The notes: generated by a model not told the origin, from the letters alone. A stretch of DNA of 25,076 nt from JBAXSK01 sp044358815 (GCA_044358815.1 JBIKNH010000042.1:1-25076); one strand, 5' to 3'; counted from the stretch's first letter, positions 7,950 to 15,096 are shown. A program made the numbers and translations.

Positions 7950-8504
7950 TTAGCGCCCCTGAGCCAAAGCTGTTTCTGCCCGATCCAGTTCCAACAATAC
8001 GCGATCTTTGGACTTTTGGGGCATGACACGGCGGGTTGCGCCATTGAGATAACCAGCTAACGTGTTGATGGCAGTTCTCATGGTTGTGTAAGAGTACAAG
8101 CTCGACTCGCTATCAGACCGATACCGAGAAATATAAGCACTCATGGCATAACGGGCATTTTCTTGGACTTGGGCGCGGTTTTCGGCTCCATCGGCAAGGG
8201 TTAGGGCAGTGCGTAAAGTATTAATCACCACTTGGGTGTCGCTGCCATATTTACCCGTTAAACCCGCGTTGAGTTTTTCGCGCATTTCCTTGGTGCTAAC
8301 TACTTTCTCACTGCGGTTACCAAACAAACCAGCCTGAGCCGGACTAGGCAAACTCATCACCAAGCTTAGAACCACACAGGCTAACAAACACCAAGCCCGC
8401 AGCCGTGATCCCAAACCCCTCGATCTGGCTGGTTGGTCTAGGGGAGTTGTGCCCATAGGAGATGACCATAGGGACGAAAAGCTTTGCTGGGGCAATTTAG
8501 ACAT
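7950..8504 (-). CDS. psb27: Photosystem II assembly factor Psb27
   Basis: 184 residues. The mature part (about 78-184) follows the Psb27 four-helix pattern closely: LTGKYGSDTQVVINTLRTAL, then NRAQVQENARYAMSAYISRY, then SYTTMRTAINTLAGYLNG, ending in DRVLLELDRAETALAQG. Psb27 binds CP43 on the lumenal side of assembling photosystem II before the manganese cluster is installed. The N-terminus is odd. Cyanobacterial Psb27 is normally a lipoprotein, but here the hydrophobic stretch (about 38-52) ends in PSPAQA before G59, a signal-peptidase-I site, and no cysteine follows it. The only lipobox-like string (CLLAC, Cys43) lies at the start of the hydrophobic stretch, so lipidation looks unlikely. About 20 extra residues (GLFGNRSEK onward) precede the usual core. 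The basic n-region is long; Met17 is an alternative start. Confidence 0.9.
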   Translation of the reverse strand: MSKLPQQSFSSLWSSPMGTTPLDQPARSRGLGSRLRAWCLLACVVLSLVMSLPSPAQAGLFGNRSEKVVSTKEMREKLNAGLTGKYGSDTQVVINTLRTALTLADGAENRAQVQENARYAMSAYISRYRSDSESSLYSYTTMRTAINTLAGYLNGATRRVMPQKSKDRVLLELDRAETALAQGR

Positions 8505-8725
8505 TGTAATTAAATAAAATTTAGGGGTTTTAAAAACTGATCCCTCTAATTCTAAAGGTATTCAGCACCGTCTCTCCAGTGTCCAAAGATAGGGATCGCA
8601 ATGTTATAAAACCCTGACATCATCGATCCCGATTTGTGGGGATCATAACGGAAGGCTTGATGGTTAAGGAGTTTGACAGAATTGGCTTGGTATAAGCATT
8701 TACCCAAATTAACCTAGGTCAGATT

Positions 8726-8739
8726 GGGGATCGATCCCC
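8726..8739. promoter_or_regulatory. 14-bp perfect palindrome, possible operator
   Basis: GGGGATCGATCCCC is a perfect dyad in the divergent spacer, lying roughly 220 bp upstream of psb27 and 315 bp upstream of the DUF4912 start. A dimeric regulator site is possible but not demonstrated; it could also be chance or methylation-related (it contains two GATC sites). Confidence 0.35.
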
Positions 8740-8755
8740 TCAAGACCGATCAACC

Positions 8756-8777
8756 ACAGGGGCAAAACAGGGGCAAA
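8756..8777 (+). repeat. 11-bp perfect tandem repeat, 2 copies
   Basis: ACAGGGGCAAA occurs twice with no gap (8756-8766, 8767-8777). Confidence 0.8.
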
Positions 8778-9042
8778 TATACTCATCGTGGTGATTGACC
8801 ACACCGCGTTCTTCTGATGACAATGGGCATAGGATAATTAAGAAAACATTTCGCAATAATCTTTAACTGTTTGTAAACTGAGTCGTCATAATTAGCAAAG
8901 TTTCTTCATAAGTTGTTAACCATGACGACGTGACACCTGGCAGCTTCCGCCTGTGGGCTTGAAGCAAAGGAGTTCTCGGTTTAGACACAGCACTAGATTT
9001 AGGTTTAATTTAGATTCTATTCTAATTTTGTTCGTAATCATT

Positions 9043-9050
9043 GGAGGTGA
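9043..9050 (+). promoter_or_regulatory. Strong Shine-Dalgarno deciding the start at 9055
   Basis: GGAGGTGA lies four bases before ATG 9055 and is complementary to the 16S rRNA tail. It makes 9055, not the upstream in-frame GTG at 8953, the start of the DUF4912 protein. The 34 codons between encode an Arg/Phe-rich stretch unlike the rest of the protein. Confidence 0.85.
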
Positions 9051-9054
9051 ATCA

Positions 9055-10338
9055 ATGGCGAGGGAAAGACCGCCCCTAGAGGAAATGACCCTACGACAAC
9101 TACGCAAAATTGCAGCAGAGTTCACTATCTCCCGCTACAGCAGAATGCGTAAGTCGCAACTCCTCTCGGCAATTCAGTCTGCCATGTCGGCAAAAGGTAT
9201 TCATATCAATACAAATTCGACGGAGACCCAAGAAATCGTGGAAGCAGCAAAGTTTAACCTCGGTAGCGAAGAGCCTATTAGCGAAATCGAATCCTTAGAA
9301 GCTGTTGATGAAGCTTTAGGGGAATTACCCGCTGGCTATGGTGAGAGTCGGATTGTTTTACTACCTAGAGATCCTCAGTGGTCCTATGTGTATTGGGACA
9401 TTCCTAACGAGCATAAGGCAGAGTTACGGAAGCAAGGTGGACAGCAGTTATGCTTGCGCTTGTATGATGTAACTTTTGTGGACTTGGCAACCCAAGCGGC
9501 AAACAACGTTCAGGAATATGCCTGTGATGAAATGGCACGGGAATGGTATTTACCGATTCCTATTAGTGATCGGGAATACGCCGTAGAAATCGGTTACCGT
9601 TGTGCTGATGGGCGCTGGTTGCTGCTGAGCCGTTCTGCTGCGGTGAAAGTTCCTTCGATGTTCCCCTCTGACTGGGTGGAAGATCACTTTATTACAGTAC
9701 CTTGGGAACAAAGCCTCAAAGGTGAGACGTTCTTTAATCTCGTACCTCCGAGCCAAAAGCCTGCTCCTGTGGAGTCTACCACCACTGGCGATGTGGTTTA
9801 CGACGAAATCTTCAACATGGCGCGGACCGTGGAATCCCAACGGGTGGCTGGTTCCCTCTATGGTTCGATGCACATGTCGGGCGCTGGCATGGCAGTAGAA
9901 TCCCTCAGTTCTTATATCTTCCCCTCTGGGGCTGGTTTAGGCGCTCTGGCTGCTGGCAGTTTGAGTGCTTCCGGTGTGAACTATTCCCTCTCTGGGGCAG
10001 GCATGATTATGTCTGGTTCCGGTATGGGTATGGGTTCTGAATCCATTGTGCCCCCACGTCCTCGCCAGTTCTGGTTAGTGGCTGATGCGGAATTGATTGT
10101 CTATGGTGCTACGGAACCTGATGCTACGGTGACCATTGGTGGCAGTCCGATTAAACTCAGTCCTGATGGTACGTTCCGTCATCACATGTCATTCCAAGAT
10201 GGTGTTGTGGACTATCCCATTTTCGCCGTAGCTGCCGATGGTGAGCAAAATCGTTCGATTCACATGCGTTTTGAGCGTCAGACTTTGGAACGGCGCACCA
10301 ACACCAAGGAAGAAGCGATTCCTGAATGGATTAGCTAG
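9055..10338 (+). CDS. DUF4912 protein with N-terminal Rho_N/SAP-like domain
   Basis: 427 residues from ATG 9055. Residues about 9-46 (EMTLRQLRKIAAEFTISRYS, then a KSQLLSAIQ helix) form a Rho_N/SAP-like helical domain, usually a nucleic-acid-binding module. Residues about 94-231 (ESRIVLLPRDPQWSYVYWDI to WEQSLKGETFFNLV) are the DUF4912 domain, rich in aromatic residues and with a beta-sandwich-like pattern. Residues about 265-329 are a low-complexity Gly/Ser/Ala/Met linker. Residues about 337-411 (RQFWLVADAELIVYGATEPD onward) look like a second beta-sandwich of the Ig-like type. There is no signal peptide or membrane span, so it should be cytoplasmic. DUF4912 proteins of this layout are common in cyanobacteria but, as far as I know, have no established function. 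The gene is monocistronic with a clear terminator. Confidence 0.85.
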   Translation: MARERPPLEEMTLRQLRKIAAEFTISRYSRMRKSQLLSAIQSAMSAKGIHINTNSTETQEIVEAAKFNLGSEEPISEIESLEAVDEALGELPAGYGESRIVLLPRDPQWSYVYWDIPNEHKAELRKQGGQQLCLRLYDVTFVDLATQAANNVQEYACDEMAREWYLPIPISDREYAVEIGYRCADGRWLLLSRSAAVKVPSMFPSDWVEDHFITVPWEQSLKGETFFNLVPPSQKPAPVESTTTGDVVYDEIFNMARTVESQRVAGSLYGSMHMSGAGMAVESLSSYIFPSGAGLGALAAGSLSASGVNYSLSGAGMIMSGSGMGMGSESIVPPRPRQFWLVADAELIVYGATEPDATVTIGGSPIKLSPDGTFRHHMSFQDGVVDYPIFAVAADGEQNRSIHMRFERQTLERRTNTKEEAIPEWIS

Positions 10339-10376
10339 TTTTTATTCTAGATAGTGGCTTGTTTTTTAGTTGGACT

Positions 10377-10406
10377 AATCTAGTCCAATCTAGTCAAATC
10401 TAGTTA
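10377..10406 (+). repeat. 10-bp tandem repeat, 3 copies
   Basis: AATCTAGTCC, AATCTAGTCA and AATCTAGTTA follow each other directly (10377-10406), between the DUF4912 stop codon and its terminator. Confidence 0.8.
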
Positions 10407-10424
10407 AATAAATTACTCTACTGA

Positions 10425-10458
10425 AGATCCCCGCCTTGTGAAGGTTGGGGGTCTTTTT
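10425..10458 (+). terminator. Rho-independent terminator of the DUF4912 gene
   Basis: AGATCCCCGCCTT pairs with AGGTTGGGGGTCT (wobbles allowed) around a short GTGA loop, followed by a run of T at 10454-10458. This is the clearest canonical terminator in the window. Confidence 0.85.
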
Positions 10459-10550
10459 AGTTGAGATTAGTTTTGCCATACTCAACACTGGTGTACCCCA
10501 CACTAAAACAGTATAATTGTCATAAACTTATGTAGTCGCGAATCCAATTT

Positions 10551-10698
10551 TATAGTTATTTCAAATAATTCTGGGACAGCCTTGTAAGGAGATAAGCGGA
10601 CAAGATGTCCGTCCCACCTTTATTGATGGCTTGTAGATCAGACATCTTGTCTGACGATAGCCCCAAATAACGTCCCATTCTTAATTTGATTGACTATA
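10551..10698 (+). mobile_element. 148-bp MITE-like element, left copy
   Basis: It begins TATAGTTATTTCAAATAA and ends with the near inverse (the complement reads TATAGTCAATCAAATTAA), giving imperfect terminal inverted repeats of about 27 bp. Inside are two palindromes: CGGACA-AGA-TGTCCG (10597-10611) and TCAGACA-TCT-TGTCTGA (10638-10654). It has no coding capacity. The reverse complement matches the element at 11415-11562, with the first 38 bases of the gene-proximal ends differing at one position. The TATA at both ends fits a TA target duplication of the Tc1/mariner-IS630 type, but the parent transposase is not in the window. Confidence 0.8.
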
Positions 10699-10735
10699 CT
10701 TGTCTCAATTCCAATGATCCACCCAAGGTGCAGTT

Positions 10736-11392
10736 ATGGTTACTACTCCCGTTATTGACCGTCTTGAAAACGTACCTCCTGAAATATCTCCAGAACAAGA
10801 TAATTCTCCCCATGATCAAGTTTGTGTAACTTTGGCAGAATATCGGGCGATGGCTGAAACCGCCCCAGAACGTCTTGAATATCGTAATGGAGAAATTTTT
10901 AGTATGACTGGTGGCTCACATTCCCATAGCCGTATTGCTGTAAATATCACTGTTTTTTTGGCTATTGCTCTGCGAGATACTGATTTTGAAATTTGTAATG
11001 GCGATATGCGGATTTGGATTCCTGAATTTCAGTGTGGTACTTATGCAGATGCTTTAGTGATCAACGGTCAGCCGGAATTTAATGGCGATCGCACCGATGA
11101 AATTGTCAATCCTTTGTTAATTGTAGAAGTCCTATCACCGTCTACGGAAGGTTATGATCGAGGGGAAAAATTCCGTAAATATCGGTCTATTCCTAGTTTG
11201 GCTGAGTATCTCTTGATTAGTCAGTCAGAACCTTACATCGAGCATTATTCTAAATCCACTGATCAGGCTGAAAACAGCGCAGTATGGCAGTTTCAAGTGA
11301 GTGATCGCCTAGACCAAGTGATTACATTACCTAGCCTCAAAGTGGAAATTCCCTTAACGGAAATCTATCGACGGATTCCAGGGATTAGCTAG
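10736..11392 (+). CDS. Uma2 family (DUF820) restriction-endonuclease-fold protein
   Basis: 218 residues with the hallmarks of the Uma2/DUF820 family, a PD-(D/E)xK nuclease fold greatly expanded in cyanobacteria: ERLEYRNGEIF (46-55), the Asp in TYADALVIN (D105), the Glu in LLIVEVLSPST (E131), then YDRGEKFRKYRSIPSLAEYL with K145 or K148 as the likely catalytic lysine. The core looks intact and could be an active nuclease, although no Uma2 member has, to my knowledge, a settled biological role. The N-terminal 28 residues are an acidic, Pro-rich extension before the domain. AAGG at 10725-10728 is a possible ribosome binding site. The gene fills the space between two inverted MITE-like elements, suggesting recent mobility. 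One HIP1 octamer (11085) lies inside. Confidence 0.88.
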   Translation: MVTTPVIDRLENVPPEISPEQDNSPHDQVCVTLAEYRAMAETAPERLEYRNGEIFSMTGGSHSHSRIAVNITVFLAIALRDTDFEICNGDMRIWIPEFQCGTYADALVINGQPEFNGDRTDEIVNPLLIVEVLSPSTEGYDRGEKFRKYRSIPSLAEYLLISQSEPYIEHYSKSTDQAENSAVWQFQVSDRLDQVITLPSLKVEIPLTEIYRRIPGIS

Positions 11393-11414
11393 GCTTCACT
11401 AATAGATTGATATT

Positions 11415-11562
11415 TATAGTCAATCAAATTAAGAATGGTACGTTATTTGGGGGCATTGTCAGACAAGATGTCTGAACTACAAGTGATAAAGAAACGTGGA
11501 ATGGACATCTTGTCCGTTAATCTGTCTCCTTTTTTGTGCCATCCTTAACTGAAACAACTATA
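11415..11562 (-). mobile_element. 148-bp MITE-like element, right copy (inverted)
   Basis: Same length as the left copy, opposite orientation. It begins TATAGTCAATCAAATTAAG beside the gene and ends CAACTATA outside. Palindromes TCAGACA-AGA-TGTCTGA (11459-11475) and GGACA-TCT-TGTCC (11503-11515) are conserved. Divergence from the left copy grows toward the middle and the outer end, while the gene-proximal end and the palindromes are best conserved. Confidence 0.8.
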
Positions 11563-11576
11563 ACTTGACGAATTAG

Positions 11577-12782
11577 TTATATATCATTCACTTCTTGTAA
11601 TGTGGTAATTAAATGCTCTAACTGGGCTTGGGTGTGGGTTGCCATCACTGTAAAACGCAGCCGTGCTGTGGGTACAGTTGGAGGACGAATAGCAGGGGCA
11701 AAAATCCCCGCTTCCCTTAGATGGGCGGCTACTTTAAGGGTTTGGGGAATATCGCCAACTTGTAACGGCAGAATTGGTGAATCTGCGGCAATTAATTTAA
11801 ATTTCTGTTTTAGATTTTGGGAATCTGTAGTTGAGTTGGTTTCTAAACCGGCTAAACCGCGCCGTAGATAATCCACATTATGCCATAGTTGAGCGCGGCG
11901 TTCCGGTTCTGTTTGCACTATTTGCACTGCGGCTAAACCTGCGGCGGTATCGGCTGGAGACAGTGCCGTAGTATAGATCCAAGTACTGGCGCGATTACGG
12001 AGAAAATCAATTAATTCCTGACTACCTGCCACGTAACCGCCTAAACTTCCCAATGCTTTACTGAGGGTTCCCACTTGAATCAGAGGAGTTTTAATTCCTA
12101 AGGCTTGGACTAAACCGCCACCCTGATTCCCAAATACCCCCGTGCCGTGGGCTTCATCAACTAAAACCATACATTCGTATTGGTTCGCTAAAGCCATGAT
12201 TTCTGTTAATGGAGCGAGGTCGCCATCCATACTAAACACAGTGTCTGTAGTGATTAAACAGCGCCGATACAAGTGCCGTTGTTCCTTCAGTTGTTGGGCT
12301 AAATCATCCACATCTAGATGTTTGTAATTATGAAATTTAGCACCGCTCAACACTGCTCCCTGCTTCAAACAGGCATGATTGTAAGTATCTCCTAGTACTA
12401 GATCCCGCATTCCTACAATTGCGCTAATCGTTCCTAAATTGGCTAAATATCCTGAACTAAAAACTAGGGCGGCTTCGGTTTGTTTCAAATTGGCAATAGC
12501 GGATTCTAATTCCTGATGTAAAGGCAGATGTCCAGATACCAGACGGGAACCTGTAGCACCTGTACCATATTTGGCAATGGCACTTGTGGCGGCAGCAGCT
12601 AAACGGTTATCCCCTGCTAAACCCAGATAGTTATTGCTGGCAAACATCGTCATGGGACGACCATCAATATTGACTACGGCTTGGGGCAGACTATAAATGG
12701 TTTTTGGGGTACGATACCAGTTAGCAAGGCGAATGGTTTCTAATGATTTGGAGAGCCATTTATAAGGATGGGAATCGGACAT
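11577..12782 (-). CDS. bioF: 8-amino-7-oxononanoate synthase (biotin synthesis)
   Basis: A PLP-dependent alpha-oxoamine synthase joining pimeloyl-ACP or -CoA with alanine in the first committed step of the biotin ring pathway. Visible motifs (numbered from ATG 12782): FASNNYLGLA near the N-terminus, YGTGATGSRLVSGHLPLHQE with the substrate-site His, FSSGYLANLG, SMDGDLAPL, VDEAHGTGVFG (Asp about 209 contacts the PLP ring nitrogen) and GTLSKALGSLGGYVAG with the Schiff-base Lys at about 242. The C-terminal AIRPPTVPTARLRFTV is characteristic of BioF and separates it from glycine C-acetyltransferase, the main alternative. The frame extends 30 codons upstream to a TTG at 12872, but that extension is Lys/Asn-rich and unlike family N-termini, so ATG 12782 is preferred. 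401 residues; complete. Confidence 0.9.
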   Translation of the reverse strand: MSDSHPYKWLSKSLETIRLANWYRTPKTIYSLPQAVVNIDGRPMTMFASNNYLGLAGDNRLAAAATSAIAKYGTGATGSRLVSGHLPLHQELESAIANLKQTEAALVFSSGYLANLGTISAIVGMRDLVLGDTYNHACLKQGAVLSGAKFHNYKHLDVDDLAQQLKEQRHLYRRCLITTDTVFSMDGDLAPLTEIMALANQYECMVLVDEAHGTGVFGNQGGGLVQALGIKTPLIQVGTLSKALGSLGGYVAGSQELIDFLRNRASTWIYTTALSPADTAAGLAAVQIVQTEPERRAQLWHNVDYLRRGLAGLETNSTTDSQNLKQKFKLIAADSPILPLQVGDIPQTLKVAAHLREAGIFAPAIRPPTVPTARLRFTVMATHTQAQLEHLITTLQEVNDI

Positions 12783-12881
12783 GCTTTTTTGTGTGAAGTG
12801 ATTATTATTAATGAGAATTAATCCTAGTTTAGAGCCTGATTTCTTAGGTTTATCACGACTGATTAATGGCAACAGGAATTA

Positions 12882-12906
12882 AATTTTTCTAGCAATTTTT
12901 TCTAGC
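12882..12906 (-). repeat. 12/13-bp tandem repeat, 2 copies
   Basis: AATTTTTCTAGC (12882-12893) is followed by AATTTTTTCTAGC (12894-12906); the copies differ by one T. Confidence 0.7.
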
Positions 12907-13002
12907 AGGTTTTTAAGATACAAGTTTATTATTTATAAATACTTTCTAGATGATTCCCTAGATTATCTTTTAACTTAGTTTAGCGAATCTCACAACCCAA
13001 TT

Positions 13003-13085
13003 TTGATTAAAACTTGATTGAAACTTACTTAAAATTTGAATGAGTTGATTAGATTTGTTGATTACTTGTTGATTATTTATTGATT
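13003..13085 (+). repeat. Six TTGATT hexamers, mostly phased at 11 bp
   Basis: TTGATT starts at 13003, 13014, 13045, 13058, 13069 and 13080, giving spacings of 11, 31, 13, 11 and 11. The last three repeats lie in a GTTGATTA-type tandem context. Phasing close to a helical turn could bend DNA or serve as multiple protein sites; it may equally be the remains of a slipped tandem repeat. Confidence 0.5.
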
Positions 13086-13213
13086 GAATCTTATGGCTCT
13101 TCATGACTCTTGATCACTTTGATTTAGTCTGAACCCCTATTAAAATTCTATTAAACCTCTACTTAACTAGTCAATGCTATCTTAATTTCCAGTCCTGTAA
13201 TGAGATTTAAGCT

Positions 13214-14599
13214 ATGGCAGTCGATTTTACTAAAGTCCATGCGCCTTTACCCACGTTTAACCCCACGTTAAATAAGCCGCTGCTGCAACTGGTACAAACT
13301 TTGATTCCCCATTGGTTACGGTGGAATTGTGGCATCACCGCAGTTAGTGCCCGTAATGTCGAAACCTTAGTGCAATTACAACAGGAATTTAACCAAGGGA
13401 AAACCCGCTATGTTTTAGCATTTCGTCACCCCACAACGGACGATCACATTAGCCTGTTGTATTTGATGTCTCAGGTTTTGCCCCGTGCGGCTCGTGCCCA
13501 AGGCTGTAACCTCAATGCCCAAGGGAATTTTCCCCATCATGGTTATTTTGTTTATGATCGGGGGATTCCGCTATGGGCGGGAAATATTGTGAATTGGTTG
13601 TTTCCCAATCTCGGCGGGATTGCGATCGCTAGGGGCAAGTTGGACCGCCCTGCACTGCAAATGATCCGACAACACATTGCCTTTGGTTCGCTGCCCCTGA
13701 TGATCGCCCCCGAAGGTGGTACTAATGGCAAGAGTGAGTTAGTGGCACAACTGGAACCTGGGTTAGCACAATTAGCACTGTGGGCAGCGGAAGACCTGGG
13801 GAAAGCTTCAGCAAATCCGCCTAATTTGGTAATTGTTCCGGTGGGGATTCAATATGACTATGGCAAAAGTTCTTGGCAGAAAATTGATCACCTTTTGGCT
13901 CAAATAGAAACCTATTGCGCCATGACCAAGGAACCTATTACCCCTGCCAATCGCTATCAACGGCTCTATGAATTGGGGGATTATCTCATTCATTGGGTGG
14001 AAGCCCATTACAAAAAGTTTTATTCAACCCATGCCCCAGCCACCAATGACCCAAATGCACCCTTAGGGGATCGGTTACATAATTTGTTGGATCACATTTT
14101 GACCGTTGCTGAAGCCCATTTTCAGTTACCAGCACGGGGCACTATTGTGGATCGCTGTCGTCGCATCGAGCAGGTGGGTTGGGATCATATTTTTCGTCCT
14201 GAATTTACTGATATTAGTCAATTGTCGCCACTGGAAAAAGGCTTTGCGGATCAACTCGCCTCTGAAGCTGCCCAGTCCCATTGGCACATGCGCATCGCTG
14301 AAAGTGTCATGTCCGTAACAGGTAACTATGTAATTAGTCATCCTAGTCCTAGCCGTTATGCAGAAACTCTATTACTGATGTGGCGTGCCCTAAGTCGGGT
14401 GCAAAATCAGCCTTTCGGTGCTACACCCAAATTAGGGGAGCGTCAACTGCTGCTCAGTGTGGGGGCACCAATTCCTGTGACTCCCCATCTGAAGGAATAT
14501 CAAACCAATCGTGCCGCTGCTAAAAAAGTATCCCAGGGTTTAACTGATGAGTTATATAAATCTTTTATAAATCTAATTCAACCTTCGTCTTTATCTTAG
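13214..14599 (+). CDS. PlsC-type acyltransferase (lysophosphatidate acyltransferase family)
   Basis: 461 residues. The HX4D catalytic motif is AFRHPTTDDH (H72, D77), and the phosphate-binding motif III appears as MIAPEGGTNGKSE (E167-G168-G169-T170), about 95 residues later as expected. These define the glycerolipid acyltransferases that place the acyl group on 1-acylglycerol-3-phosphate in membrane lipid synthesis. The protein is nearly twice the length of E. coli PlsC; the C-terminal 200 residues are soluble-looking and belong to a longer cyanobacterial variant. No clear membrane span is present, although LIPHWLRW (30-37) and NIVNWLFPNLGGIAIA (124-139) could dip into the bilayer. Substrate (glycerolipid or other acyl acceptor) cannot be fixed from sequence. 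It is divergent from bioF; ATG 13214 has no obvious Shine-Dalgarno. Confidence 0.82.
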   Translation: MAVDFTKVHAPLPTFNPTLNKPLLQLVQTLIPHWLRWNCGITAVSARNVETLVQLQQEFNQGKTRYVLAFRHPTTDDHISLLYLMSQVLPRAARAQGCNLNAQGNFPHHGYFVYDRGIPLWAGNIVNWLFPNLGGIAIARGKLDRPALQMIRQHIAFGSLPLMIAPEGGTNGKSELVAQLEPGLAQLALWAAEDLGKASANPPNLVIVPVGIQYDYGKSSWQKIDHLLAQIETYCAMTKEPITPANRYQRLYELGDYLIHWVEAHYKKFYSTHAPATNDPNAPLGDRLHNLLDHILTVAEAHFQLPARGTIVDRCRRIEQVGWDHIFRPEFTDISQLSPLEKGFADQLASEAAQSHWHMRIAESVMSVTGNYVISHPSPSRYAETLLLMWRALSRVQNQPFGATPKLGERQLLLSVGAPIPVTPHLKEYQTNRAAAKKVSQGLTDELYKSFINLIQPSSLS

Positions 14600-14788
14600 G
14601 TACAATATGTCATTAAATCACTTGAAAGAAGTGAGTATGCTTTTACTAGGTTCTTAGGGTGTAAGGCTTGCAATTTCTAATAATTTTCTGGTAGGTTTCC
14701 GATCAATTTATAGCAGATTCTCAACAGGTGTTTAACAGTTTTTTTAATAACTAATAATACTGCCAACACTTCTATCAAAATCGCCGTT

Positions 14789-14824
14789 AATAGTGCTCTC
14801 AATAGTGCTATTAATGGCACAATT
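14789..14824 (+). repeat. 12-bp degenerate tandem repeat, about 3 copies
   Basis: AATAGTGCTCTC, AATAGTGCTATT and AATGGCACAATT follow each other. The first two agree at ten of twelve positions; the third is weaker. Confidence 0.55.
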
Positions 14825-14948
14825 GAATTATAAATTAAATATCATAAATTAAACATTATAGACTAAACACATTCAAGAGACGGGTATCTAAGACGCAAAA
14901 CTTAGAAGTAAAGCCCAGGTATAAAACTTCAAATAAAGACTTTAAAAC

Positions 14949-15011
14949 AAGATTTGAAATCAAAGTTCAAAGCCAAGATTCAAAACCAAAATTTGAAACC
15001 AAAATTTGAAA
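14949..15011 (+). repeat. 13-bp degenerate tandem repeat, about 4-5 copies
   Basis: CCAAAATTTGAAA is perfectly repeated at 14986-14998 and 14999-15011. Weaker copies precede it (CCAAGATTCAAAA at 14973-14985, TCAAAGTTCAAAG at 14960-14972, AAGATTTGAAA at 14949-14959). The gradient from degenerate to perfect suggests recent slippage at the right end. Confidence 0.65.
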
Positions 15012-15096
15012 ATAAGGGATTTATCATTAAACCTTTAAACAGAAACTTTAAATAAAAGTCGGAAATACAAAACTTCCAGCCCGTAAATAACACCAC

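Larger units (their letters stand above)
8505..9054. other. Divergent promoter spacer between psb27 and the DUF4912 gene
   Basis: 550 bp serving both flanking genes. It contains a 14-bp palindrome (8726-8739), an 11-bp tandem repeat (8756-8777) and a small hairpin in the likely leader of the plus-strand gene: GCTTC (8943-8947) with GAAGC (8961-8965), with GCC/GGC pairing inside. No convincing promoter hexamers were identified. A GTG-initiated frame extends from 8953 into the downstream gene, but the Shine-Dalgarno at 9043 argues that this part is untranslated. Confidence 0.5.
10551..11562 (+). mobile_element. Composite unit: Uma2 gene between two inverted MITE-like elements
   Basis: The two 148-bp elements lie in opposite orientation and enclose only the Uma2-family gene: the ATG is 38 bp from the left element and the stop codon 23 bp from the right one. 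The outer ends of the 1012-bp unit carry TATAGT and ACTATA, so it has the layout of a non-autonomous composite transposon. Whether the whole moves as one unit is inference; two independent insertions flanking the gene are the alternative. Confidence 0.6.
12783..13213. other. AT-rich divergent promoter region between bioF and the acyltransferase gene
   Basis: About 430 bp without a convincing gene. It contains a 12/13-bp tandem repeat (12882-12906) near bioF and a phased series of TTGATT hexamers (13003-13085) upstream of the acyltransferase. Promoter elements for both genes must lie here but are not identifiable with confidence. Confidence 0.5.

Noticed and set aside
8953..9054. N-terminal extension of the DUF4912 protein from a GTG
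   Set aside because: GGAGGTGA four bases before ATG 9055 marks the true start; the extension overlaps a leader hairpin and is unlike the rest of the protein.
12783..12872. 30-codon extension of bioF from a TTG
   Set aside because: The extension does not resemble family N-termini, and ATG 12782 gives a normal-length enzyme.
13003..13085. Replication iterons
   Set aside because: The hexamers are short, irregularly spaced in part, and there is no replication initiator gene nearby.
14949..15011. CRISPR-like array
   Set aside because: Units are 13 bp, tandem, without spacers.
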